Below are positions 19,850 to 32,800 of a DNA stretch of 64,000 bases, in pieces. This DNA is from Sepiola atlantica (Eukaryota; Mollusca; Cephalopoda; Sepiida; Sepiolidae), in NCBI GenBank assembly GCA_963556195.1, contig OY744547.1:3833671-3897670 (forward strand), in the 5' to 3' direction. The notes under the pieces were generated by a model. That model worked only from the letters and a program-made list of their open reading frames with translations. It was not told where the DNA came from and searched no databases. Position 1 is the first letter of the stretch, and every line of letters starts with the position of its first letter. The position numbers and the translations under genes were made by a program.

Positions 19850-19990
19850 TTTGATCTACAGACGACGTCGTTTCGGACTCTCTTACTCTCATCAGTGTAA
19901 TAGCAGGCGATCGCATGAACTTGAACTCAGTTTGTAGATTCAGCCTAGAATCACAAACCGAACGCTCAGGACCACACGGCCGCGAGAAAT
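19850..19990 (-). mobile_element. tRNA-derived SINE ending in an intact hammerhead
   Basis: Minus strand: head GCGGCCGTGTGGTCCTGAGC (~19,966-19,985, box A region), a diverged box B region, GCGATCGCCTGC, then a hammerhead (19,856-19,900) and AAAAACAC. Order and spacing match the plus-strand copy at 17,037-17,190. This copy keeps the full GAAA box. Confidence 0.65.
19856..19900 (-). ncRNA. Hammerhead ribozyme in SINE
   Basis: Minus strand: stem I TTACA (19,896-19,900) with TGTAG (19,856-19,860), 5 bp including one G-T. CTGATGA (19,889-19,895). GAAA (19,871-19,874). Stem III ACGACGTCGT, fully self-complementary (19,862-19,871). Canonical triplet GTC, predicted scission between 19,861 and 19,860. 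Stem II is weak (G-C closing pair, then mismatches). Core complete; the palindromic stem III implies dimer-type folding. Confidence 0.65.
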
Positions 19991-20015
19991 CGACACCGAC
20001 GGAAATTGAAATTAA

Positions 20016-20404
20016 GGTAGTTGAATCAAGAGTACCGGAAAATCGGCGTTGCACATTTATTTGGCAAATATCTGTGAATGTAGATGTCAGTTTAACCATA
20101 GATAATAATTGCTTGAAAGAATATTTTCCACTATCATCGCCATTTTGTTTCTCTCTCCGGCACTCTCTGCTTTTTTTTAATCTCATAGTAAAAAAAAAAA
20201 ACGCATTCGCCATTTACAGAATAAATGCACGCGAATTCTTATAATCGTTTTTCTTTGTAAAAAAGAAATTGTTTCCGCACATTTTAAGAATTGTTTTTTT
20301 TTTTTTTGTTCAAAACATGCTTCTGGGTTCTTTAGGAATGAGCTTTACGAAATGCTTTTTTTTAAAAAAGCAAGAACACGGTTTAAGTTGAACCTAAACA
20401 ACAT
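20016..20404. other. Spacer without recognised content
   Basis: No supportable gene between the SINE and the 89-bp satellite; contains several A and T homopolymer runs. Confidence 0.5.
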
Positions 20405-20410
20405 TGTCGT

Positions 20411-21120
20411 TTTATACTTAAAGAATGTTACGAACACCAGCACAAACTGCTTAACCCCAAATATATATGATCAGCAATAGATGTGTTTAATTTATGAAGT
20501 TTATACTTAAACGATGTTACGAACACCAGCACAAACTGCTTAACCCCAAATATATATGATCAGCAATAGATGTGTTTAATTTATGAAGTTTATACTTAAA
20601 CGATGTTACGAACACCAGCACAAACTGCTTAACCCCAAATATATATGATCAGCAATAGATGTGTTTAATTTATGAAGTTTATACTTAAACGATGTTATGA
20701 ACACCAGCACAAACTGCTTAACCCCAAATATATATGATCAGCAATAGATGTGTTTAATTCATGAAGTTTATACTTAAACGATGTTACGAACACCAGCACA
20801 AACTGCTTAACCCCAAATATATATGATCAACAATAGATGTGTTTAATTTATGAAGTTTATACTTAAACGATGTTACGAACACCAGCACAAACTGCTTAAC
20901 CCCAAATATATATGATCAACAATAGATGTGTTTAATTTATGAAGTTTATACTTAAACGATGTTACGAACACCAGCACAAACTGCTTAACCCCAAATATAT
21001 ATGATCATCAATAGATGTGTTTAATTTATGAAGTTTATACTTAAACGATGTTATGAACACCAGCACAAACTGCTTAACCCCAAATATATATGATCAACAA
21101 TAGATATGTCGTGTTTAATT
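20411..21120 (+). repeat. 89-bp satellite, ~8 copies
   Basis: Period exactly 89 bp (landmark TTATACTTAAACGATGTTAC at 20,501 and every 89 bp after). Copies are almost identical; variable sites include GTTACG/GTTATG and GATCAGC/GATCAAC/GATCATC. The last copy passes into the 66-bp satellite inside their shared segment. Confidence 0.95.
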
Positions 21121-21892
21121 CATGAAGTTTAAAATGGACGTCTTCATACTAAAAAAATGATCAGCAATAGATATGTTGTGTTTAATTTATGAAGTTTAAA
21201 ATGGACGTCTTCATTCTAAAAAATGATCAGCAATAGATATGTCGTGTTTAATTCATGAAGTTTAAAATGGACGTCTTCATACTAAAAAATGATCAGCAAT
21301 AGATATGTCGTGTTTAATTCATGAAGTTTAAAATGGACGTCTTCATACTAAAAAATGATCAGCAATAGATATGCCGTGTTTAATTCATGAAGTTTAAAAT
21401 GGATGTCTTCATACTAAAAAATGATCAGCAATAGATATGTCGTGTTTAATTCATCAAGTTTAAAATGGACGTCTTCATACTAAAAAATGATCATCAATAG
21501 ATATGTCGTGTTTAATTCATGAAGTTTAAAATGGACGTCTTCATACTAAAAAATGATCAGCAATAGATATGCCGTGTTTAATTCATGAAGTTTAAAATGG
21601 ACGTCTTCATACTAAAAAATGATCAGCAATAGATATGTCCTGTTTAATTCATGAAGTTTAAAATGGACGTCTTCATACTAAAAAATGATCAGCAATAGAT
21701 ATGTCGTGTTTAATTCATGAAGTTTAAAATGGACGTCTTCATACTAAAAAATGATCAGCAATAGATATGTCGTGTTTAATTCATGAAGTTTAAAATGGAC
21801 GTCTTCATACTAAAAAATGATCAGCAATAGATATGTCGTGTTTAATTTATGAAGTTTAAAATGTAAAATGGACGTCTTCATGCTAAAAAAAC
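21085..21892 (+). repeat. 66-bp satellite, ~12 copies
   Basis: Period 66 bp (landmark TGATCAGCAATAGATATG at 21,158, 21,224 and onward to ~21,818). About 40 bp of the unit (TGATCAGCAATAGAT-TGT, GTTTAATTCATGAAGTTTA) is shared with the 89-bp unit. The rest (AAATGGACGTCTTCATACTA) is new. The last copy has a small internal duplication (AAAATGTAAAATGG). Confidence 0.95.
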
Positions 21893-22359
21893 TTGGTCTT
21901 TTTCAGAATAATTACCGCAGATATGTAGCATAGAAAGAGGAAGTCTCATTCTAACATTTAAACCAACTTTAGATCCGGGGTCTCGTCAATGCGTTGACCC
22001 TTTCACGTCTGTGAGCTCCGACTGTGAGAACAGCCCTATTCTGCACCCGACTGCACGGGTCCACCCGCACTAAATCGCGCAAGTCAAACCAACGATTTCC
22101 AACAGATACGTCCACCTTAAGATGCGTCCGTTCCCACAGGGCCATTATTCAACACTGATATTTAGAATAGAAAGAAGAAGTCTCACGAGTCATCTTTTCT
22201 TGTGATGTGAATAAAAGGGGATACAAGGGAAGGGTGTTAGTAATTGAATAAGTTAATTAAAAAAAAATAATGTGTATGGAAATTGCTCCAGACAAGGCAT
22301 GAAGCCACTTAATGTAAGAAGATAGAAACAAATACTTCTTTAAAGTCAAAAACTAGCCA
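21893..22359. other. Spacer without recognised content
   Basis: Contains a relatively GC-rich stretch at ~21,970-22,140. No gene recognised. Confidence 0.5.
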
Positions 22360-22500
22360 ACGATAACAAGAACTGAAACATGTCTGCAAATCTGTAGCCA
22401 AAAATGTTTGTAATAAATTAAAGTATATACCAAATAAATATAGAGCTCTACTTGTTATTGAGTACTGTTTATCAATCGATTCTCTGGATTAACTCATTTG
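22360..22500 (+). mobile_element. Old copy of hammerhead family B (3' half)
   Basis: TGAAACATGTCTGCAAATCT, CCAAAAATGTTTGTAATAAA, then AGAGCTCTACTTGTTATTGA and GTACTGTTTAT follow the order of 18,642-18,750 with many differences. The CUGANGA half is not recognisable. It has no flanking (TA)n, which fits an old insertion. Confidence 0.5.
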
Positions 22501-22599
22501 TGTTAACATTTCTGAATTGCCGGGGTCCTTTCATTAAGAGATCATATGGGTACAAGTGTGAGATGTTTTTTTTTTCTGTCCAAGACTAAACATATCTTT

Positions 22600-23072
22600 T
22601 TCAATGTTACCCTGGTCTGATGCTACCTTTACGCCTCTTCGCCCTTGTGTTCATACGGCAAAAATCAAGCTCTTCTCTAGAAGTTTAATTTCCTGCTTTC
22701 CCGTCTCAACTGTTGCTCTGGTGCCCCCACGACGCAAGTTCACTAGACCAACCCAACAATCTGCCAAATCCCACCCCATTCACTGTGGAGGTCCCCAGAT
22801 GCCGGAGAGCCTTCTACTGCAATATCTACTTTCCTCGTGCTGCTGGACTCTGGAACTCCCTCCCTGCTCCCTGTTGTCCTAACGGTACTGACATGCAGAA
22901 ATTTAAAACTAATGCAAACAGAGATCTCGCTGCACAACTCCAAATTTAGATTGACCTCCCCCCCCCAAAAAAAAATAAAAAACCTCTCACCTTTTTCTCA
23001 GTAGCCCCTTACGTCTGCAGTGGCGCCCTGCCTTGTTTGGGGTGAATTATGTTAAAAAACAACAACAACAAT
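22600..23072 (+). pseudogene. LINE 3' end: reverse transcriptase C-terminus and (CAA)-type tail
   Basis: The 22,604 frame gives LVPPRRKFTRPTQQSAKSHP. Around 22,770 the reading shifts to another frame, giving HPFTVEVPRCRRAFYCNIYF and PRAAGLWNSLPAP, then FKTNANRDL before a stop at 22,947-22,949. The FPR-x-x-x-LWNSLP signature marks the C-terminal end of many LINE ORF2 proteins. A 3' UTR follows (AGTGGCGCCCTGCCTTGTTT) and an ACAACAACAACAA tail to ~23,072. The polymerase core is absent: a 5'-truncated, frameshifted insertion. Confidence 0.7.
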
Positions 23073-23227
23073 ACTGTACAAAGCCCCCACTGTCTTCTGT
23101 TTCCTTAATATTCTAGCGAAACCATCGCTTGTCCTGCGTTTTTGTAATTCTTTTTTCTTTTTCTGTCCCTGATGGTTTCGTAACCTTCAAAATCTACTAA
23201 GTTTCCGTTTTTCGTTACCATTTTCCA

Positions 23228-23450
23228 GTTTTTGTTGTTGTAGTTGTTTAAAGAAAGGAGCTTTAAATGTTACCATCCATTTATGACCCCATTCCACTAC
23301 AGACTGGAGGTCACGTTCTAAAGATTCAGCCCCTCCCTCGGATATGTCCGCGACCTTTTTGGCCACATGACGAGAGTATGGCGTGATGTCGTCAGCATAA
23401 TATACCCATCTCAGATAAAATGTCATCAGGGAGGTCTTCTTTGATGATTT
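23228..23450 (-). pseudogene. LINE reverse transcriptase core fragment with YADD motif
   Basis: The minus strand encodes EDLPDDILSEMG in one frame, then YYADDITPYSRHVAKKVADI and EGGAESLERDLQSVVEWGHK in another, with a frameshift near 23,405. YADD is the catalytic motif C of reverse transcriptases, and the surrounding LPDDI...YADD...LQ-D-L...W order is typical of LINE polymerases. Both ends of the fragment are flanked by a similar ~24-bp sequence (TTTCGTTACCATTTTC at ~23,209 and TTTCGTTGCCATTTTC at ~23,482). Opposite in strand to the neighbouring LINE 3' end, so a separate insertion. Confidence 0.7.
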
Positions 23451-23819
23451 CCTAACTCTTGAAACATTTAATTGTTCTGTTTTTCGTTGCCATTTTCATA
23501 TCTCGAGTCATTTCCAATTGTAGATCTGTTATTTTACTGTCGTTCTCAAAAACCGAAAGTGTTGGCTTGTTGGGAATAAATTCCTAAATCTGGGATTGCA
23601 AATCTTTATTGATCGTAACGTGGCGTATTAGGACCGATGTCCGGTGCATAAGTAAACTCGACCATTCCAATTAGAAAATGCAAGAGTACCAATAGATGAT
23701 AATATCAAGTTTTTCCTCCTTTGCAATTACAGGAAACTTCCCAGTTTATTTGACGAACAGGTGTTTTATGCGCTAAACAAATATCATAAATTATTGCTTC
23801 TACGAATGAGACCATAGCA
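23451..23819. other. Spacer without recognised content
   Basis: No supportable gene or repeat. Confidence 0.5.
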
Positions 23820-24350
23820 GAACCCTAACTCTTAACCTAACCCTAACCTTAAACTCTAACACTAACCTTAACCCTAACTCTAACTCTAACCCTAACTCTA
23901 ACTCTAACTCTAACTCTAACTCTTACCCTACCCCTAACACTAAACCCTAACCCTAACCCTAACCATAACTCTTACCCTAACCCTAACCCTAAACCTAACT
24001 CTAACCCTAACCCTAACTCTAACTCTAACCTTAACTCTAACCTTAACCCTAACTCTAACCTTAACTCTAACCCTAACCCTAACCCTAACCTATAACCCTA
24101 ACCCTAACCCTAACCCTAACCCTAACCCTAACCCTAACTCTAACCCTAACTCTAACTCTAACCCTTACTCTAACTCTAACTCTTACCCTACTCCTAACAC
24201 TAAACCCTAACCCTAACCCTAACCCTAACCTTAACCCTTACCCTAACCCTAACTTTTACCCTAACCCTAACCCTAACTCTTATCCGAACCCTAACCCTAA
24301 CTCTAACTCTTACCCTAATCCTAACCCTAACCTTAACTCTAACCCTAACC
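23820..24350 (-). repeat. Degenerate telomere-like (CCCTAA) tract
   Basis: About 530 bp of CCCTAA, CTCTAA, CCTTAA and CACTAA variants, with perfect CCCTAA runs in the middle (for example 24,085-24,140). A block with TCTTACCCTA near 23,920 is repeated near 24,180. Orientation is opposite to the tracts at 5,221 and 10,502. Interstitial. Confidence 0.9.
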
Positions 24351-24524
24351 ATGAACGAATGAACAAGATCCCAACTTCATCAAGTAGTTTAAATGAATGA
24401 TTTAGTCGTTAGTAATTGTCTGTATCTGTTAGCATGGCAGCCAAGATGAGAAAGTCAGTTCGAACACTGAAATCCATAAGATTTAGTTGTTGTAGTTTAA
24501 GATAAAACTCTCTAGTATTCAACT
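24351..24524. other. Spacer without recognised content
   Basis: No supportable feature. Confidence 0.45.
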
Positions 24525-24809
24525 TTATACGTTAATTCTCTCAGATGACACGGACCCCCCCCCCATACACTCGTGTGATGATAGTACGATTCTACGAAAT
24601 TTAGATCCTTCTAAATTATGTAATGAGACAAGACCGGTCGTCAGAACATTAGCAATTAATACGATTGAGATTGCGAGCAATATTTGATGTGCGTCTGGGG
24701 AATATATTTTAATTCCGAGAAATCCAATAAAACAAACCGCTACACCAGTTGATGTCAAACAAACACGATTCCCAGTGTAAAACTGCTTTGCAATGTTTTC
24801 GAATGATCC
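24525..24809 (-). other. Unrecognised open segment with two hydrophobic stretches
   Basis: The minus-strand frame is open from a stop at 24,810-24,812 down to 24,525, with only a non-ATG start. It encodes two hydrophobic segments, GVAVCFIGFLGIKIY and ILLAISIVLIANVLTTGLVS, around a short polar loop. Codon use and complexity look more protein-like than the neighbours, so it could be a decayed gene piece or an exon of a membrane protein. I do not recognise the family, and chance is possible. Confidence 0.2.
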
Positions 24810-24812
24810 TCA

Positions 24813-25535
24813 AAGTTAGTCTTTACACCCAGTGGCTAAAGAAAAAAATGTAAAGTGGTTGTCTGCTTGAAACGGAAACAGGGATGCCACCTGTAAAGCG
24901 GAAGAATTACGACTGGTGGTTACAACAGTAACAGAAATGCCACCTGCATGAAACGCAAATAAATACAATGCTGCAAAAAGCAGCATCTCCTGGAGAGGGA
25001 TGATGAAAGATGCAAACATGAACGATGCTGCATACATTGATGTGCAGCATAAATGCATGCTATAAGCTGCAGGATGGCAATGGGAAACATATTTAACTAA
25101 GAGAAGAGACCAGCCATGCAATTGATTAGACCCTTTGAAAGAAATATGGCTCCTTAAAATATTTCAGATTTGCATTACATTTGATACATAGTCATTGGAC
25201 ACCCATTAAATAAGATTCCACGAATTAAATTTTTTTTAAAGATTACTCCAGCTTAATCTCTTATTATTAAACATTTTCAAAAATCAAAAACATGTATTAG
25301 ATTTTTATCAAAACCGGAATAAGGATTCTAGACATAAGGGTTCGTAAAATCGTCTCTTGAGTTTATTCTTTGCAAGAGGACATAAAACTTGTGCACAACT
25401 GTTCTGTTTGGGGAATCATTTTTCTTGCCCTGGGACGGGTGTTTTTCTAGTATAGAAAAAGTTGTTTCGAATCTACTTCCTCTTTTTTCCCCTAATCATG
25501 TGATTGGTAATGTCTATACTTACACGCACAGACGT
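24813..25535. other. Spacer without recognised content
   Basis: Includes a region of short internal repeats (GATGCTGCAT, GCCACCTG) at ~24,870-25,080. Open frames here show no recognisable domain. Confidence 0.45.
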
Positions 25536-25539
25536 GCAC

Positions 25540-25588
25540 TTATACACTCACACACTCATACACACACACGCACACACACATACACATT
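25540..25588. repeat. Imperfect (CA)n microsatellite
   Basis: CA-rich tract with ACACTCAT and ACGCAC interruptions. Confidence 0.9.
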
Positions 25589-25791
25589 TATTAATAGACA
25601 AAAAACATGTGATCATATTGTTTTTCTAAAAATGTATTACGCATATCGTGAGATAAGATTGACGTGTTTTTTTGGTGTGTTATGTTTTTTTATATATTTT
25701 TTCCTAGAACAGGTACTCTTTCACATATCGATTAGAACTGATTGACACGGGATTAGAATAACTCAAACACTGGTGTGTTATTCTCTTTTTG

Positions 25792-26040
<249 letters not shown>

Positions 26041-26042
<2 letters not shown>

Positions 26043-26249
26043 GGGGGGGTACAGAAGAATTAGTACAACATTCGTACCGTCGGTTTCAAGCACGGAAGGA
26101 CATAGCCATCCGGCTCTCTTCAGCTTCTGTTGTACTAATTTCTCTGTACCGAAATAAATAAATATTACGCTCTTCATTTTTAATTTTTAAATTTAATTCT
26201 TAATTAATCGAGCACTATGTTGGGATTTTTCCTACTATATTACAATGAA

Positions 26250-26253
<4 letters not shown>
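26041..26253 (-). mobile_element. TA-flanked hammerhead element H
   Basis: Between (TA)n tracts. The minus strand reads: a tail (TACTTCATTGTAATATAGTA, TCCCAACATAGTGCTCGATT), an AT-rich stretch, then a hammerhead with a long stem I (26,058-26,140), ending at a poly-C run (complement of 26,041-26,049) beside (TA)n. The tail word GTGCTCGAT is the complement of the ATCGAGCAC word in families A, B and D, here in inverted position. Confidence 0.65.
26058..26140 (-). ncRNA. Hammerhead ribozyme with 13-bp stem I (element H)
   Basis: Minus strand: stem I AATTAGTACAACA (26,128-26,140) with TGTTGTACTAATT (26,058-26,070), 13 of 13 bp. Next comes an internal loop GAAG/CGAA, placed where natural hammerheads make loop-loop contacts. 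CTGAAGA (26,117-26,123). Stem II GAGC/GCTT plus CGGA/TCCG with one bulge. GAAA (26,084-26,087). Stem III ACCG/CGGT around one base. Triplet GTA, predicted scission between 26,075 and 26,074. The outer helix extends further (GGTACAGA/TCTGTACC, to ~26,050 and ~26,151). Confidence 0.8.
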
Positions 26254-26311
<58 letters not shown>

Positions 26312-26330
26312 GTATATATATATATATATT
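26254..26330. repeat. (TA)n microsatellite
   Basis: TA 26,254-26,308, then a short break and TA 26,312-26,329. Confidence 0.97.
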
Positions 26331-27318
<988 letters not shown>

Positions 27319-28260
27319 AACATCTATAAAAACGGTATTGCCTTTTTATCCATATTTTTGTTATTATAAATCAATATGTATTTTCTGTAATATGATTGTA
27401 TTTGTATGTCATCAATAACATCTATAAAAACGGTATTACCTTTTTTATCCATATTTTTGTTATTATAAATCAATATGAATTTTCTGTAATATGATTGTAT
27501 TTGTATGTCATGAATAGCATCTATAAAAACGGTATTGCCTTTTTTATCCATATTTTTTGAATTATAAATCAATATGAATTTTCTGTAATATGATTGTATT
27601 TGTATGTCATCAATAACATCTATAAAAACGGTATTGCCTTTTTTATCCATATTTTTTTATTATAAATCAATACGTATTTTCTGTAATATGATTGTATTTG
27701 TATGTCATCAATAACATCTATAAAAACGGTATTACCTTTTTTATCCATATTTTTGTTATTATAAATCAATATGTATTTTCTGTAATATGATTGTATTTGT
27801 ATGTCATGAATAGCATCTATAAAAACGGTATTGCCTTTTTTATCCATATTTTTTGAATTATAAATCAATATGAATTTTCTGTAATATGATTGTATTTGTA
27901 TGTCATCAATAACATCTATAAAAACGGTATTGCCTTTTTTATCCATATTTTTTTATTATAAATCAATACGTATTTTCTGTAATATGATTGTATTTGTATG
28001 TCATCAATAACATCTATAAAAACGGTATTACCTTTTTTATCCATATTTTTGTTATTATAAATCAATATGTATTTTCTGTAATATGATTGTATTTGTATGT
28101 CATGAATAGCATCTATAAAAACGGTATTGCCTTTTTTATCCATATTTTTTGAATTATAAATCAATATGAATTTTCTGTAATATGATTGTATTTGTATGTC
28201 ATCAATAACATCTATAAAAACGGTATTGCCTTTTTTATCCATATTTTTTTATTATAAATC
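27319..28260. repeat. Trimeric higher-order repeat at the array edge
   Basis: A 296-bp unit (three monomers, one with a shortened run) is repeated about three times. The markers TTTTTTTATTATAAATCAAT (~27,650, 27,946, 28,242) and CATGAATAGCATC recur at exact 296-bp spacing. Confidence 0.85.
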
Positions 28261-30699
28261 AATACGTATATTCTGTAATATGATTGTATTTGTATGTCAT
28301 CAATAACATCTATAAAAACGGTATTGCCTTTTTTATCCATATTTTTGTTATTATAAATCAATATGTATTTTCTGTAATATGATTGTATTTGTATGTCATC
28401 AATAACATCTATAAAAACGGTATTGCCTTTTTTATCCATATTTTTGTTATTATAAATCAATATGTATTTTCTGTAATATGATTGTATTTGTATGTCATCA
28501 ATAACATCTATAAAAACGGTATTGCCTTTTTTATCCATATTTTTGTTATTATAAATCAATATGTATTTTCTGTAATATGATTGTATTTGTATGTCATCAA
28601 TAACATCTATAAAAACGGTATTGCCTTTTTTATCCATTATTTTGTTATTATAAATCAATATGAATTTTCTGTAATATGATTGTATTTGTATGTCATCAAT
28701 AACATCTATAAAAACGGTATTGCCTTTTTTATCCATATTTTTGTTATTATAAATCAATATGTATTTTCTGTAATATGATTGTATTTGTATGTCACCAATA
28801 ACATCTATAAAAACGGTATTGCCTTTTTTATCCATTATTTTGTTATTATAAATCAATATGTATTTTCTGTAATATGATTGTATTTGTATGTCATCAATAA
28901 CATCTATAAAAACGGTATTGCCTTTTTTATCCATTATTTTGTTATTATAAATCAATATGTATTTTCTGTAATATGATTGTATTTGTATGTCATCAATAAC
29001 ATCTATAAAAACGGTATTGCCTTTTTTATCCATTATTTTGTTATTATAAATCAATATGAATTTTCTGTAATATGATTGTATTTGTATGTCATCAATAACA
29101 TCTATTAAAACGGTATTGCTTTTTTTATCCATATTTTTGTTATTATAAATCAATATGAATTTTCTGTAATATGATTGTATTTGTATGTCATCAATAACAT
29201 CTATAAAAACGGTATTGCCTTTTTTATCCATATTTTTGTTATTATAAATCAATATGAATTTTCTGTAATATGATTGTATTTGTATGTCATCAATAACATC
29301 TATAAAAACGGTATTGCCTTTTTTATCCATATTTTTGTTATTATAAATCAATATGTATTTTCTGTAATATGATTGTATTTGTATGTCATCAATAGCATCT
29401 ATAAAAACGGTATTACCTTTTTTATCCATATTTTTGTTATTATAAATCAATATGTATTTTCTGTAATATGATTGTATTTGTATGTCATCAATAACATCTA
29501 TAAAAACGGTATTGCCTTTTTTATCCATTATTTTGTTATTATAAATCAATATGAATTTTCTGTAATATGATTGTATTTGTATGTCATCAATAACATCTAT
29601 AAAAACGGTATTGCCTTTTTTATCCATATTTTTGTTATTATAAATCAATATGTATTTTCTGTAATATGATTGTATTTGTATGTCATCAATAACATCTATA
29701 AAAACGGTATTGCCTTTTTTATCCATATTTTTGTTATTATAAATCAATATGAATTTTCTGTAATATGATTGTATTTGTATGTCATCAATAACATCTATAA
29801 AAACGGTATTGCCTTTTTTATCCATATTTTTGTTATTATAAATCAATATGAATTTTCTGTAATATGATTGTATTTGTATGTCATCAATAGCATCTATAAA
29901 AACGGTATTACCTTTTTTATCCATATTTTTGTTATTATAAATCAATATGTATTTTCTGTAATATGATTGTATTTGTATGTCATCAATAGCATCTATAAAA
30001 ACGGTATTACCTTTTTTATCCAAATTTTTGTTATTATAAATCAATATGAATTTTCTGTAATATGATTGTATTTGTATGTCATCAATAACATCTATAAAAA
30101 CGGTATTGCCTTTTTTATCCATATTTTTGTTATTATAAATCAATACGTATTTTCTGTAATATGATTGTATTTGTATGTCATCAATAACATCTATAAAAAC
30201 GGTATTGCCTTTTTTATCCATATTCTTGTTATTATAAATCAATATGAATTTTCTGTAATATGATTGTATTTGTATGTCATCAATAACATCTATAAAAACG
30301 GTATTGCCTTTTTTATCCATATTTTTGTTATTATAAATCAATATGAATTTTCTGTAATATGACTGTATTTGTATGTCATCAATAACATCTATAAAAACGG
30401 TATTGCCTTTTTTATCCATATTTTTTAAATTATAAATCAATATGAATTTTCTGTAATATGACTGTATTTGTATGTCATCAATAACATCTATAAAAACGGT
30501 ATTGCCTTTTTTATCCATATTTTTGTTATTATAAATCAATATGAATTTTCTGTAATATGATTGTATTTGTATGTCATCAATAACATCTATAAAAACGGTA
30601 TTGCCTTTTTTATCCATATTTTTTTAATTATAAATCAATATGAATTTTCTGTAATATGATTGTATTTGTATGTCATCAATAACATCTATAAAAACGGTA

Positions 30700-32800
30700 T
30701 TGCCTTTTTTATCCATATTTTTGCTATTATAAATCAATATGAATTTTCTGTAATATGATTGTATTTGTATGTCATCAATAACATCTATAAAAACGGTATT
30801 GCCTTTTTTATCCATATTTTTGTTATTATAAATCAATATGAATTTTCTGTAATATGATTGTATTTGTATGTCATCAATAACATCTATAAAAACGGTATTG
30901 CCTTTTTTATCCATATTTTTGCTATTATAAATCAATATGAATTTTCTGTAATATGATTGTATTTGTATGTCATCAATAACATCTATAAAAACGGTATTGC
31001 CTTTTTTATCCATATTTTTGCTATTATAAATCAATATGAATTTTCTGTAATATGATTGTATTTGTATGTCATCAATAACATCTATAAAAACGGTATTGCC
31101 TTTTTTATCCATATTTTTGCTATTATAAATCAATATGAATTTTCTGTAATATGATTGTATTTGTATGTCATCAATAACATCTATAAAAACGGTATTGCCT
31201 TTTTTATCCATATTTTTGCTATTATAAATCAATATGTATTTTCTGTAATATGATTGTATTTGTATGTCATCAATAACATCTATAAAAACGGTATTGCCTT
31301 TTTTATCCATATTTTTGCTATTATAAATCAATATGAATTTTCTGTAATATGATTGTATTTGTATGTCATCAATAACATCTATAAAAACGGTATTGCCTTT
31401 TTTATCCATATTTTTGTTATTATAAATCAATATGAATTTTCTGTAATATGATTGTATTTGTATGTCATCAATAACATCTATAAAAACGGTATTGCCTTTT
31501 TTATCCATATTTTTGTTATTATAAATCAATATGAATTTTCTGTAATATGATTGTATTTGTATGTCATCAATAACATCTATAAAAACGGTATTGCCTTTTT
31601 TATCCATATTTTTGTTATTATAAATCAATATGAATTTTCTGTAATATGATTGTATTTGTATGTCATCAATAACATCTATAAAAACGGTATTGCCTTTTTT
31701 ATCCATATTTTTGCTATTATAAATCAATATGAATTTTCTGTAATATGATTGTATTTGTATGTCATCAATAACATCTATAAAAACGGTATTGCCTTTTTTA
31801 TCCATATTTTTGCTATTATAAATCAATATGAATTTTCTGTAATATGATTGTATTTGTATGTCATCAATAACATCTATAAAAACGGTATTGCCTTTTTTAT
31901 CCATATTTTTGCTATTATAAATCAATATGTATTTTCTGTAATATGATTGTATTTGTATGTCATCAATAACATCTATAAAAACGGTATTGCCTTTTTTATC
32001 CATATTTTTGCTATTATAAATCAATATGAATTTTCTGTAATATGATTGTATTTGTATGTCATCAATAACATCTATAAAAACGGTATTGCCTTTTTTATCC
32101 ATATTTTTGCTATTATAAATCAATATGAATTTTCTGTAATATGATTGTATTTGTATGTCATCAATAACATCTATAAAAACGGTATTGCCTTTTTTATCCA
32201 TATTTTTGTTATTATAAATCAATATGTATTTTCTGTAATATGATTGTATTTGTATGTCATCAATAACATCTATAAAAACGGTATTGCCTTTTTTATCCAT
32301 ATTTTTGTTATTATAAATCAATATGAATTTTCTGTAATATGACTGTATTTGTATGTCATCAATAACATCTATAAAAACGGTATTGCCTTTTTTATCCATA
32401 GTTTTGTTATTATAAATCAATATGAATTTTCTGTAATATGATTGTATTTGTATGTCATCAATAACATCTATAAAAACGGTATTGCCTTTTTTATCCATAT
32501 TTTTGCTATTATAAATCAATATGAATTTTCTGTAATATGATTGTATTTGTATGTCATCAATAACATCTATAAAAACGGTATTGCCTTTTTTATCCATATT
32601 TTTGCTATTATAAATCAATATGAATTTTCTGTAATATGATTGTATTTGTATGTCATCAATAACATCTATAAAAACGGTATTGCCTTTTTTATCCATATTT
32701 TTGCTATTATAAATCAATATGAATTTTCTGTAATATGATTGTATTTGTATGTCATCAATAACATCTATAAAAACGGTATTGCCTTTTTTATCCATATTTT
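30700..32800. repeat. Satellite subfamily enriched for TTGCTATTA monomers
   Basis: The variant TTGCTATTATAAATC (in place of TTGTTATTA) is concentrated here, often in consecutive monomers, and is rare elsewhere (one near 37,756). It marks local homogenisation. Confidence 0.75.

Noticed and set aside
19677..20213. 178-codon minus-strand open frame
   Set aside because: Spans dispersed repeat family I and the antisense path of the hammerhead SINE; no domain.
23820..24350. Chromosome end
   Set aside because: The CCCTAA-type tract is degenerate and continues into ordinary sequence on both sides.
24816..25121. 101-codon minus-strand open frame
   Set aside because: Made of short internal DNA repeats, no recognisable domain, and no supporting signals.
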